Source: Hyphomonas sp.
GTDB lineage: Bacteria; Pseudomonadota; Alphaproteobacteria; Caulobacterales; Hyphomonadaceae
NCBI GenBank assembly: GCA_024743015.1
Contig: JANSXJ010000260.1
Coordinates: 1 to 5,375 of the forward strand
Direction: 5' to 3'
Length of the DNA stretch: 5,375 nt
Positions 1 to 5,375 of the stretch are shown one piece after another (positions within the stretch are counted from its first letter, which is position 1; each line of letters opens with the position of its first letter). Both the position numbers and the translations under genes were made by a program. The notes under the pieces are model-generated. The model searched no databases and was not told the DNA's origin. It saw only the letters and a list, made by a program, of their open reading frames with translations.

Positions 1-52
1 CCACACCCAAATTCAACCTTTTAGACCATATCGAAATTTTTCAAGAAAAAAC

Positions 53-82
53 TGATCCACTCCCGTATCTAGCCCGTAAGCA
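53..82 (+). promoter_or_regulatory. Putative ECF sigma-E (ChrR-type, ECF11) promoter of rpoH
   Basis: TGATCC stands at 53-58 and TAAGCA at 77-82, separated by exactly 18 bases. This matches, from memory, the promoter pattern of the Rhodobacter sphaeroides RpoE-ChrR regulon (TGATCC, about 18 bases, TAAG), in which rpoH2 is a direct target induced by singlet oxygen. The predicted transcript start, near 88-90, would leave a leader of about 30 nt before the rpoH start, room for the Shine-Dalgarno at 109-113. The DNA just upstream (about 11-52) is AT-rich. The promoter elements are visible in the sequence; which sigma factor uses them is inference. Confidence 0.6.
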
Positions 83-86
83 ATTA

Positions 87-102
87 TGAACACACCCTTA
101 AC
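87..102 (+). promoter_or_regulatory. CtrA-like box upstream of rpoH
   Basis: TGAA at 87-90, seven bases, then TTAAC at 98-102. This differs by one base from the CtrA consensus TTAA-N7-TTAAC known from Caulobacter. It lies at or just after the predicted transcript start, a position where bound CtrA would be expected to repress. One-mismatch sites also occur by chance, so this is only suggestive. Confidence 0.2.
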
Positions 103-108
103 GGGCTC

Positions 109-113
109 GGGAG
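109..113 (+). promoter_or_regulatory. Shine-Dalgarno GGGAG that decides the rpoH start
   Basis: GGGAG directly abuts the in-frame ATG at 114 with no spacer, which is too close for initiation there. It lies six bases before the second in-frame ATG at 120, a normal distance. The start at 120 is therefore preferred. Confidence 0.6.
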
Positions 114-119
114 ATGGAC

Positions 120-1004
120 ATGGCCGCCGTAACACAGAGTGGAAATGCCGATCGACGCTTCGTCAGAAAAGCGATGAAGGCGCCAATGTTGGAAGCTGAG
201 CATGAGCTCGATCTTGCGCGGCGATGGCGCGAACAGGACGATGAGCACGCGCTCCACGAATTGACCACCGCCTATATGCGCCTGGTCATCTCCATGGCCT
301 CGAAGTTTCGGCATTATGGCCTGCCCCTGTCCGACCTCGTTCAGGAAGGCAATGTTGGCCTCATGCAAGCGGCTGCGCGGTTTGAGCCTGCACGCGAAGT
401 GCGCTTTTCAACCTATGCGGCGTGGTGGATTCGCTCCTCGATCCAGGATTATGTTCTGCGCAATTGGTCCATCGTGCGCACCGGAACGACAGCGGCGCAA
501 AAATCGCTTTTCTTCAATCTTCGCCGCCTGCGCGCCAAGATCGATGATACGGGCGACGCGGTGATGACCGCGGAGAACAAGAAATGGGTGTCCGAGCATC
601 TCGGGGTTCCGGAACGCGATGTTGAGACCATGGCCTCACGTCTATCGGCCTCGGATCGCTCGCTGAATGCGCCGCTCGCCACTGATGGCGACGCTCAGTG
701 GCAGGACCTGTTGCCGGATGAGAGCGCGACGCCGGATCAGATCGTCATGGAAGAGCGCGACAACGCCAAGCGAAGAGAATGGATCGCCGAGGCGCTTCAG
801 GTTCTGAACGAACGCGAAACCCTGATCATCACCGAACGGCGTCTCTCGGAAGATACGGTGACCCTGGAAGTGCTCGGCAAGCGGCTCGGCATCTCCAAGG
901 AGCGGGTGCGCCAGATTGAACATCAGGCGCTCAACAAGTTGCGAAAAACCCTGACGAAAATCGTCGGAGATCCCAATAAGGCTGGGCTTATCCCAGCCGT
1001 ATAA
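120..1004 (+). CDS. rpoH: RNA polymerase sigma-32 factor, RpoH2-type
   Basis: Alternative sigma factor that directs RNA polymerase to heat-shock and related stress promoters. From the ATG at 120 it has 294 residues, a normal length; numbering below counts from the alternative ATG at 114. Region 2 is intact: DLVQEGNVGLMQA near 74-86, and RFSTYAAWWIR at 97-107 for -10 recognition and melting. The RpoH box QKSLFFNLR is at 129-137; the family form is QRKLFFNLR. Region 4.2 carries a helix-turn-helix, LGKRLGISKERVRQIE, at about 254-269 for -35 recognition. Segments such as AYMRLVISMASKFRHYG and QDYVLRNWSIVRTGTT resemble the RpoH2 group of alphaproteobacteria, as recalled, more than the RpoH1 group (which has LRLVAKIAMGYRGYG there), so a second rpoH elsewhere in the genome is likely. 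It lies directly before clpB, a classical RpoH target, and has an ECF-type promoter upstream. No damage is seen. The RpoH family call is very firm; RpoH2 assignment is likely. Confidence 0.95.
   Translation: MAAVTQSGNADRRFVRKAMKAPMLEAEHELDLARRWREQDDEHALHELTTAYMRLVISMASKFRHYGLPLSDLVQEGNVGLMQAAARFEPAREVRFSTYAAWWIRSSIQDYVLRNWSIVRTGTTAAQKSLFFNLRRLRAKIDDTGDAVMTAENKKWVSEHLGVPERDVETMASRLSASDRSLNAPLATDGDAQWQDLLPDESATPDQIVMEERDNAKRREWIAEALQVLNERETLIITERRLSEDTVTLEVLGKRLGISKERVRQIEHQALNKLRKTLTKIVGDPNKAGLIPAV
980..998 (+). other. Perfect hairpin in the 3' end of rpoH
   Basis: GGCTGGG (980-986) and CCCAGCC (992-998) form a perfect 7-bp stem with the loop CTTAT, ending just before the stop codon. No T-run follows, so it is not a full intrinsic terminator by itself. 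It could protect the mRNA 3' end or assist the stronger hairpin downstream. Confidence 0.4.
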
Positions 1005-1024
1005 TCCCTGGTTCAAACCTTTCC

Positions 1025-1066
1025 GCAGGTTCGTGAGGCCATCCCTTGCGAACCTGTTTATCTATT
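1025..1066 (+). terminator. Probable intrinsic terminator of rpoH
   Basis: CAGGTTCG (1026-1033) pairs perfectly with CGAACCTG (1049-1056). The stem continues inward with T1034-G1048 and G1035-T1047 wobbles, then AGG (1036-1038) with CCT (1044-1046), leaving the loop CCATC. A G1025-T1057 wobble extends the base. TTTATCTATT follows. A stem of about 13 bp with a T-rich but interrupted tail 21 bases after the rpoH stop fits a terminator of moderate strength, possibly leaky into clpB. Confidence 0.6.
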
Positions 1067-1073
1067 CCCACAT
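1045..1073 (+). promoter_or_regulatory. Putative RpoH-dependent heat-shock promoter of clpB
   Basis: CTTG at 1045-1048, in the context CCCTTGCGA, is followed after 18 bases by CCCACAT at 1067-1073. The alphaproteobacterial heat-shock consensus, as recalled, is CTTG-N17/18-CYTATNT; the -35 and spacing fit, and the -10 has two T-to-C differences. It also resembles the Escherichia coli form (CCCTTGAA, CCCCAT). The -35 lies inside the 3' arm of the rpoH terminator stem. The transcript would start near 1080, giving a clpB leader of about 95 nt. Confidence 0.5.
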
Positions 1074-1077
1074 GAAG

Positions 1078-1111
1078 GTCAGACGGGTCGCTGCTGAGCG
1101 GGGCCCGTGAC
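1078..1111 (+). other. Stem-loop at the start of the clpB leader
   Basis: GTC (1078-1080) pairs with GAC (1109-1111), ACGGG (1083-1087) with CCCGT (1104-1108), and CGCT (1089-1092) with AGCG (1097-1100), around the loop GCTG. Small bulges separate the stems. It falls at or just after the predicted transcript start, so it would be the first hairpin of the leader. It may stabilise the mRNA or form part of a folded leader with the hairpin over the Shine-Dalgarno. No known motif was recognised. Confidence 0.35.
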
Positions 1112-1150
1112 AACTGAAACCTACTCCGTGCGATCCAGGATCGGCGGACC

Positions 1151-1170
1151 ATCTGCCTTTGAAAGGGGAT
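1151..1170 (+). promoter_or_regulatory. Hairpin hiding the clpB Shine-Dalgarno, RNA-thermometer-like
   Basis: The Shine-Dalgarno AGGGG (1164-1168) lies seven bases before the clpB ATG. Upstream bases can pair with it: A1151-T1170, T1152-A1169, C1153-G1168, T1154-G1167 wobble, G1155 bulged, C1156-G1166, C1157-G1165, T1158-A1164 and T1159-A1163, around the loop TGA. A short, imperfect stem with an unpaired G opposite the Shine-Dalgarno recalls the last hairpin of ROSE elements, where a UYGCU motif pairs with the ribosome site. The match to that motif (CUGCC) is only partial, and the first ROSE examples precede small heat-shock genes. The pairing is visible; thermosensing is inference. Confidence 0.35.
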
Positions 1171-1175
1171 AGCGA

Positions 1176-3797
1176 ATGAATTTCGACACCTATACCGAAC
1201 GTGCGCAAAGCGTCCTGCAAGCTGCGCAGACCATGGCCCTGGCCAACTCAAACCAGGTCTTCACCCCGGAACATATACTCAAGGCCATGCTTGATGATCG
1301 CGACCAATTGGCCGCGAACCTGATCCGCGCGGCGGGCGGACAGCCAGAAAAAGTCGCGCAATTGCTGGACGAGGCCTTACGCGCCATCCCGAAAGTGAGC
1401 GGGGGCCAGAGCGGCCTGCGACTGGATCAAAGCACGGCAAAACTGTTCGCCGATGCCGAAGCTGGCGCCAAGAAAGCGGGCGATAGCTTCATCACAGTTG
1501 AGCGGATGCTTATCGCGCTTTCCGGACTTCAGAACTCTAAGGCGGCTGATGCGCTGAAATCTGCCGGCGTCACAGCCAACTTGCTGGAAGCCGCCGTGAC
1601 GCAGCTTCGCCAGGGCCGCACTGCCGACAGTGCGAATGCCGAGGAAGGCTATGAAGCGCTCAAGAAATATACACGCGATCTGACGGCCGATGCACGTTCC
1701 GGCAAGCTCGACCCGGTGATTGGCCGGGACGAAGAGATCCGGCGCGCCATTCAGGTCTTGTCTCGCCGCACCAAGAACAACCCTGTCCTGATCGGCGAGC
1801 CAGGCGTCGGCAAGACGGCAATCGCCGAAGGCCTCGCCCTGCGGATTATCGACGGCGACGTACCCGAGAGCCTGAAGAATAAAAAACTGCTCGCGCTGGA
1901 CATGGGCGCGCTCATCGCCGGTGCGAAGTTCCGCGGCGAGTTCGAGGAGCGATTGAAGGCGGTCCTGAAGGAAGTCGAGCAGGCCGAAGGCGGCATCATC
2001 CTCTTCATTGACGAGATGCACACGCTGGTCGGGGCGGGCAAGACGGACGGTGCCATGGATGCCTCCAACCTGATCAAACCGGCCCTGGCGCGCGGCGAGC
2101 TTCACTGTCTCGGCGCGACCACGCTTGATGAGTATCGCAAATATGTCGAAGGCGACGCCGCGCTGGCGCGCCGATTCATGGCCGTCTATGTGGATGAGCC
2201 AACCGTCGAGGACACGATTTCGATCCTGCGCGGCCTGAAAGGACGGTACGAGGCCCATCATGGCGTCCGCGTCAGTGACAGTGCAATCGTCTCGGCGGCG
2301 AGTCTCTCCAATCGCTACATCACCGACCGGTTCCTGCCGGACAAGGCCATCGATCTGATGGATGAGGCGGCTTCTCGTTTGCGCATGCAAGTCGATTCCA
2401 AGCCGGAAGAGCTCGACGAGATTGATCGCCGTCTCCTGCAATTGAAGATCGAGGCTGAGGCGCTCAAGAAGGAGAAGGATGACGCGTCCAAGGACCGTCT
2501 GAAAACCATCGAGGGCGAGATCGCGGATCTGCAGACGCAGTCCGATGAGCTGACCACGGCCTGGGCAGCCGAGAAAGACAAACTCAAAGGCACCGCAAGC
2601 GCAAAAGAGGAGCTTGATCGGGCCTATGCCGAAATGGCCGAAGCCCAGCGGGTTGGCGACCTTCAGAAAGCGTCAGAACTGAAATTCTCGGCCATTCCCG
2701 AGCTTGAAAAACGCATCGCCGATGTTGAAGGCAACGAGGAGACGAACCGCGAAGGCGGTCTGGTTTCTGAGGTCGTCCGACCGGACCATATTGCCGCCGT
2801 CGTCAGCAAATGGACCGGCATTCCGGTCGACAAGATGCTGGAAGGCGAGCGCGAGAAACTGCTCCGCATGGAAGACGCGTTGCGGGCGCGGGTGGTTGGC
2901 CAGGATGACGCGCTGCAAGCTGTCTCGAACGCGGTTCGCCGTGCCCGGGCAGGCCTGCAGGACCCGAACCGTCCAATTGGATCATTCCTGTTCGTTGGCC
3001 CGACGGGCGTCGGTAAAACCGAGCTGACCAAGGCGCTGGCTGAGTTCATGTTCGACGATGACAGCGCGGTGCTGCGTCTCGATATGTCCGAATTCCAGGA
3101 GAAACACTCGGTCGCTCGCCTGATCGGCGCGCCTCCAGGATATGTCGGCTATGATGAAGGCGGCGTCCTGACCGAAGCTGTGCGGAGACGTCCGTATCAG
3201 GTTGTTCTGTTTGATGAGGTCGAGAAAGCGCATCCTGACCTGTTCAATACTTTGCTGCAGGTCCTCGATGATGGCCGTCTGACCGATGGTCAGGGGCGGA
3301 CCGTCGATTTCAAGAACACTGTCATCATCATGACCTCCAATCTCGGCGCCGACGCGATTGCGAGCGGCGATGAAGGTGATCTTAGTCCGGCCCAGACAGA
3401 GGCTGTATCCGCCGCAATCCGCGCGCATTTCCGGCCGGAATTCATCAACCGGATCGACGAGACCGTCTTCTTCAAGCGCCTGGGTCGCAGCGAGATCGAT
3501 CATATTGTCGACATTCAGATCGGCCGCCTCGAACGGCTCCTGAAGGATCGCAAGATGCAGATCGAGCTGGCAGATGGTGCAAGGCATTGGCTCGCAGACA
3601 AAGGATATGATCCGATCTATGGCGCGCGGCCTTTGAAGCGCGTGATTCAGAAAGAATTGCAGGATCCCCTCGCGCGCCTGCTATTGGAGGGACGCGTTCA
3701 TGATGGCGAGACCATCAAGGTCGATGTCGATGGCGACAGCTTGACCATAAATGGTGTCCCGAACGACTTCGCCAAAGGAGCTGCGGCGCTGCACTAA
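1176..3797 (+). CDS. clpB: ATP-dependent protein disaggregase ClpB (Hsp100)
   Basis: Cytosolic hexameric AAA+ chaperone that, with DnaK/DnaJ/GrpE, pulls polypeptides out of heat-induced aggregates. It has 873 residues, close to the usual 857-880. The Clp N domain covers about 1-145. AAA1 has Walker A GEPGVGKT at 207-214 (K213), pore loop [12 protein letters not shown] from 249 with aromatic F252, Walker B D279/E280, and arginine fingers R332/R333. A coiled-coil middle domain lies at about 405-525 and ends in an [23 protein letters not shown] stretch, typical of ClpB and setting it apart from ClpA and ClpC. AAA2 has Walker A GPTGVGKT at 608-615 (K614), pore loop GYVGY with Y656, Walker B D680/E681, arginine finger R759 and sensor-2 GARPLKR at 816-822. 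All catalytic residues are present. The ATG at 1176 follows AGGGG by seven bases. No internal ATG of the shorter ClpB isoform was assessed. Expression probably comes from the RpoH promoter in the gap after rpoH. Confidence 0.98.
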   Translation: MNFDTYTERAQSVLQAAQTMALANSNQVFTPEHILKAMLDDRDQLAANLIRAAGGQPEKVAQLLDEALRAIPKVSGGQSGLRLDQSTAKLFADAEAGAKKAGDSFITVERMLIALSGLQNSKAADALKSAGVTANLLEAAVTQLRQGRTADSANAEEGYEALKKYTRDLTADARSGKLDPVIGRDEEIRRAIQVLSRRTKNNPVLIGEPGVGKTAIAEGLALRIIDGDVPESLKNKKLLALDMGALIAGAKFRGEFEERLKAVLKEVEQAEGGIILFIDEMHTLVGAGKTDGAMDASNLIKPALARGELHCLGATTLDEYRKYVEGDAALARRFMAVYVDEPTVEDTISILRGLKGRYEAHHGVRVSDSAIVSAASLSNRYITDRFLPDKAIDLMDEAASRLRMQVDSKPEELDEIDRRLLQLKIEAEALKKEKDDASKDRLKTIEGEIADLQTQSDELTTAWAAEKDKLKGTASAKEELDRAYAEMAEAQRVGDLQKASELKFSAIPELEKRIADVEGNEETNREGGLVSEVVRPDHIAAVVSKWTGIPVDKMLEGEREKLLRMEDALRARVVGQDDALQAVSNAVRRARAGLQDPNRPIGSFLFVGPTGVGKTELTKALAEFMFDDDSAVLRLDMSEFQEKHSVARLIGAPPGYVGYDEGGVLTEAVRRRPYQVVLFDEVEKAHPDLFNTLLQVLDDGRLTDGQGRTVDFKNTVIIMTSNLGADAIASGDEGDLSPAQTEAVSAAIRAHFRPEFINRIDETVFFKRLGRSEIDHIVDIQIGRLERLLKDRKMQIELADGARHWLADKGYDPIYGARPLKRVIQKELQDPLARLLLEGRVHDGETIKVDVDGDSLTINGVPNDFAKGAAALH

Positions 3798-3798
3798 G

Positions 3799-5130
3799 TC
3801 AGGGTGCGGGCGGTGCGACGGAGGCTGTGACGATGGCTTCAGCCGGGTCTTCGCGCGTCGCCCGGATCGCATCAATCCGGTCGCGCTCCACCTGGAAGAC
3901 TTCGAAGATCTCCGGGTCCATAGCGAGTTTGCGCCCGGTCGGAAGTTTCAGGCGCATCGCGTCGACCGGTTTGCCATTCTTGTAGACTTCATAGTGCAAA
4001 TGCGGACCGGTCGAGGCTCCGGTTGAGCCGACATAGCCGATGATTTGCCCCTGGCGCACAGATCGACCCGAGCGAATGCCGCGCCCATAGCGTGACATAT
4101 GAGCGTAAGCCGTCTTGTAGCCCTTGGCATGCCGGATGCGAACATAGTGCCCGTAGCCGCCATATCGACTGGCGCGCTCGACCACGCCATTGCCTGCCGC
4201 ATAGATCGGCGTGCCGGTTGGCGCTGCAAAATCGGTCCCTTTGTGGAGGCGCGTATACCCGCTGATGGGGTGACGCCGCTTACCAAACCGAGAAGACAGA
4301 CGCGCCCCGTTGATTGGGGTTTTCATGAGAAACTTGGTGGAACTTTCGCCATTTGCCTGGAAATAGTCAGTGACTTTTTCGTCTGGCGTTGTGAAGCGAT
4401 AGAAGGACTTGCTGACGGCTTTGCCGTTAAGAGCTGCGTAGAGGACATCGCCGCGGCGAATGACATTACCGCGTTCATCCATCAGCACATCAAAGACCAT
4501 CTCGAACTCGTCACCCGGATGGACTTCACGCTGGAAGTCGAGATCATAGGCGAATACCTGCGCGAAATCGACGACCTGCTGGTCTTCGGCACCGAGCTTC
4601 TGGGCGTCCTGGTACAGGCTCGTCTCGATCGATCCTTTCACGACGTACGGGGTCGGGATGAGCTGCGATTCGAGCGCAAAGCCGCGATACTGACCATCCG
4701 GCATGCGCTTCGCCATGAGCCGGCGTCCGGGTTCGAGGTCAACGCTGAGCGCGTTAAGCGTGTCTCCGGAAACGTGGGCTTTCACCTCGAGGCCTGGCCG
4801 GACGCGTCGCGCATCCAACAAATCAGAACTGGTCAGGCTGTACAGTGCCTGGTGCCCATGATTGCCCGGCAGATCAAGGCGATTGACGAGGTCAGACAGA
4901 GTCTCGCGGCGCTTGAGCGTTGCAGGACGGACATCGAGTGCATCTCCGAGACCGAAATCTTCAGGGTCGACCGGCAGAGAGGCGAGGCTCGCGGTCACCA
5001 CCTCTTCAGCGGGCTCGACCTCAGGCGTCTCGGTTTCAAGCTCCAGCGTCAGAACCGTCACCGACGACAATCCGATCAGAGCGCCGAGAGCGAAGAGACT
5101 GCGTGTGCCGGCTGACATCGATTTCAACAT
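3799..5130 (-). CDS. M23 family peptidoglycan endopeptidase, MepM/OapA-like, membrane-anchored
   Basis: Predicted zinc endopeptidase that cuts peptide cross-links of peptidoglycan in the periplasm. The ATG at 5130 is preferred (443 residues) because TAGGAG precedes it by ten bases; the ATG at 5154 adds eight residues but has no Shine-Dalgarno. Numbering here counts from 5154. A hydrophobic segment at about 19-37 is a signal anchor, followed by an acidic, Pro/Thr-rich linker. A LysM/OapA-like domain (TLKRRETLSDLVNRL, about 79-93) and a middle beta-rich region precede the M23 domain (about 280-400). Its zinc and catalytic residues are intact: H304 and D308 in LHKGTDF, H352 in AYAHMS, and H385/H387 in PHLHYEV. 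Length and domain order match Escherichia coli MepM (about 440 residues), needed for wall growth. The tail is Ala/Pro-rich. It converges on clpB with one base between the stop codons, so it is a separate transcription unit. The exact substrate bond is not shown by sequence. Confidence 0.92.
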   Translation of the reverse strand: MLKSMSAGTRSLFALGALIGLSSVTVLTLELETETPEVEPAEEVVTASLASLPVDPEDFGLGDALDVRPATLKRRETLSDLVNRLDLPGNHGHQALYSLTSSDLLDARRVRPGLEVKAHVSGDTLNALSVDLEPGRRLMAKRMPDGQYRGFALESQLIPTPYVVKGSIETSLYQDAQKLGAEDQQVVDFAQVFAYDLDFQREVHPGDEFEMVFDVLMDERGNVIRRGDVLYAALNGKAVSKSFYRFTTPDEKVTDYFQANGESSTKFLMKTPINGARLSSRFGKRRHPISGYTRLHKGTDFAAPTGTPIYAAGNGVVERASRYGGYGHYVRIRHAKGYKTAYAHMSRYGRGIRSGRSVRQGQIIGYVGSTGASTGPHLHYEVYKNGKPVDAMRLKLPTGRKLAMDPEIFEVFQVERDRIDAIRATREDPAEAIVTASVAPPAP

Positions 5131-5140
5131 TTTGCTCAAA

Positions 5141-5146
5141 CTCCTA
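5141..5146 (-). promoter_or_regulatory. Shine-Dalgarno TAGGAG deciding the endopeptidase start
   Basis: On the minus strand TAGGAG runs from 5146 to 5141, ten bases before the ATG at 5130. It lies downstream of the longer ORF's ATG at 5154, which has no such site, so translation most likely starts at 5130. Confidence 0.6.
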
Positions 5147-5214
5147 CAGACCATCGTCTCGAAAGTGAGGCTGCATCAACACGTTCCTGACGACGATCGT
5201 TCAAGAATTGTGCC

Positions 5215-5230
5215 GTTAAAGACTTAATAA
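5215..5230 (-). promoter_or_regulatory. CtrA-like box upstream of the endopeptidase
   Basis: Read on the minus strand, TTAT (5230-5227), seven bases, then TTAAC (5219-5215). This is one mismatch from the CtrA consensus TTAA-N7-TTAAC. It lies about 85 bases before the preferred start codon and overlaps a weak -10-like element. The outer bases are symmetric (GTTA at 5215-5218, TAAC at 5228-5231 on the plus strand), so it could serve a gene on either side. CtrA control fits an enzyme of cell-wall growth in a dimorphic alphaproteobacterium, but it is inference. Confidence 0.35.
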
Positions 5231-5250
5231 CCAGTTCTTTCCGCTGGCAA
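5224..5250 (-). promoter_or_regulatory. Weak sigma-70-like promoter candidate for the endopeptidase
   Basis: On the minus strand TTGCCA (5250-5245) and TATTAA (5229-5224) resemble -35 and -10 elements, but the spacer is only 15 bases and the -10 matches at four of six positions. It is the best candidate seen in 5131-5285, where the rest shows no clear element. It overlaps the CtrA-like box. Confidence 0.2.
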
Positions 5251-5285
5251 GATCTGATCGATTGGATCGAGATGTCTTTTCATTC

Positions 5286-5375
5286 ATGATCAAGCCTGCG
5301 GCAATACGCGGACGCGGTCAGATGACGACCTTGCTGGACAGGTCCGCTGAGAAGTTTATCTCAACGACCATGCGA
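5286..5375 (+). CDS. Possible start of an unidentified gene, cut by the window edge
   Basis: An open frame from the ATG at 5286 reaches the right edge without a stop (30 codons, beginning MIKPAAIRGRG). A second in-frame ATG lies at 5322 and would begin MTTLLDRSAEKF. Neither start has a convincing Shine-Dalgarno: GAGA about 12 bases before 5286 is weak and distant. Thirty open codons are easily found by chance. If real, it would be divergent from the endopeptidase and share its upstream region. On the minus strand a frame also enters from the edge and ends with TGA at 5318-5320, so a gene tail on that strand is an alternative. No family was recognised. Confidence 0.25.
   Translation, partial: MIKPAAIRGRGQMTTLLDRSAEKFISTTMR

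Noticed and set aside
37..51. CTTGAAAAA on the minus strand, like a heat-shock -35 for a divergent gene, plus a TTTTT/AAAAA stem
   Set aside because: No fitting -10 lies 13-18 bases further on the minus strand, the stem is only five A-T pairs, and no gene on that side is visible in the window.
1000..1005. Perfect TATAAT overlapping the rpoH stop codon
   Set aside because: No -35-like sequence lies 16-18 bases upstream (about 976-983 reads ATAAGGCT), and a transcript starting there would run straight into the terminator hairpin.
1010..1019. GGTTCAAACC, resembling a tRNA T-arm
   Set aside because: No acceptor stem, anticodon arm or CCA end is found around it. It is better explained as part of the gap before the terminator.
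1131..1143. Near-perfect palindrome CGATCC-A-GGATCG in the clpB leader
   Set aside because: As RNA only a 4-bp stem can form, and as DNA it is a short single occurrence with no known regulator match. It may be a minor part of the leader fold.
1377..2441. Minus-strand open frame of 354 codons inside clpB
   Set aside because: It lies wholly opposite conserved AAA1 and middle-domain coding sequence of ClpB and has no domain of its own.
3843..3880. GC-rich inverted repeats just past the clpB stop as a possible bidirectional terminator
   Set aside because: CCGGG/CCCGG and CCGGAT/ATCCGG overlap and exclude one another, neither is followed by T-runs, and both lie in coding sequence.
4099..5115. 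Long + strand open frame of 338 codons opposite the endopeptidase
   Set aside because: It is antisense to a gene with intact M23 catalytic residues, its product shows no recognisable domain, and GC-rich coding DNA commonly leaves long open antisense frames.

Overview
This window carries three complete genes plus intergenic DNA, and looks like chromosomal core from an alphaproteobacterium, most likely of the Caulobacterales/Hyphomonadaceae type. Reasons: GC-rich codon use, a sigma factor of the alphaproteobacterial RpoH2 group, a heat-shock promoter with the alphaproteobacterial CTTG-N17/18 layout, and CtrA-like boxes. The genus is not determined. No mobile element, CRISPR array, tRNA or rRNA was seen.

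Layout: 1-119 is the upstream region of rpoH. It holds an exact TGATCC-N18-TAAG promoter of the kind used by the ChrR-controlled ECF sigma factor of Rhodobacter. An RpoH2-type sigma-32 gene follows (120-1004, + strand). Its 171-bp downstream gap contains a strong hairpin followed by a short T-rich stretch, a probable RpoH-type promoter that overlaps that hairpin, and a leader of about 95 nt. The last leader hairpin covers the Shine-Dalgarno sequence of clpB. ClpB (1176-3797, + strand) is a full-length, apparently intact disaggregase. One base after its stop codon, on the opposite strand, ends an M23 peptidoglycan endopeptidase of the MepM/OapA type (start at 5130, stop at 3799). Its upstream region (5131-5285) holds a good Shine-Dalgarno and a CtrA-like box. 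A possible small open frame starts at 5286 and runs off the right edge.

How it may work together (inference): an oxidative or envelope-type stress signal would activate an ECF sigma factor, which transcribes rpoH. RpoH would then transcribe clpB from the adjacent promoter, and clpB translation may be further gated by a temperature-sensitive hairpin. That would put a transcriptional cascade and an RNA switch within 1.2 kb. The endopeptidase is probably a separate transcription unit, possibly tied to the cell cycle through CtrA. It meets clpB tail to tail with no room for a terminator between them. None of the genes is new as a family; the interest lies in the regulatory DNA.
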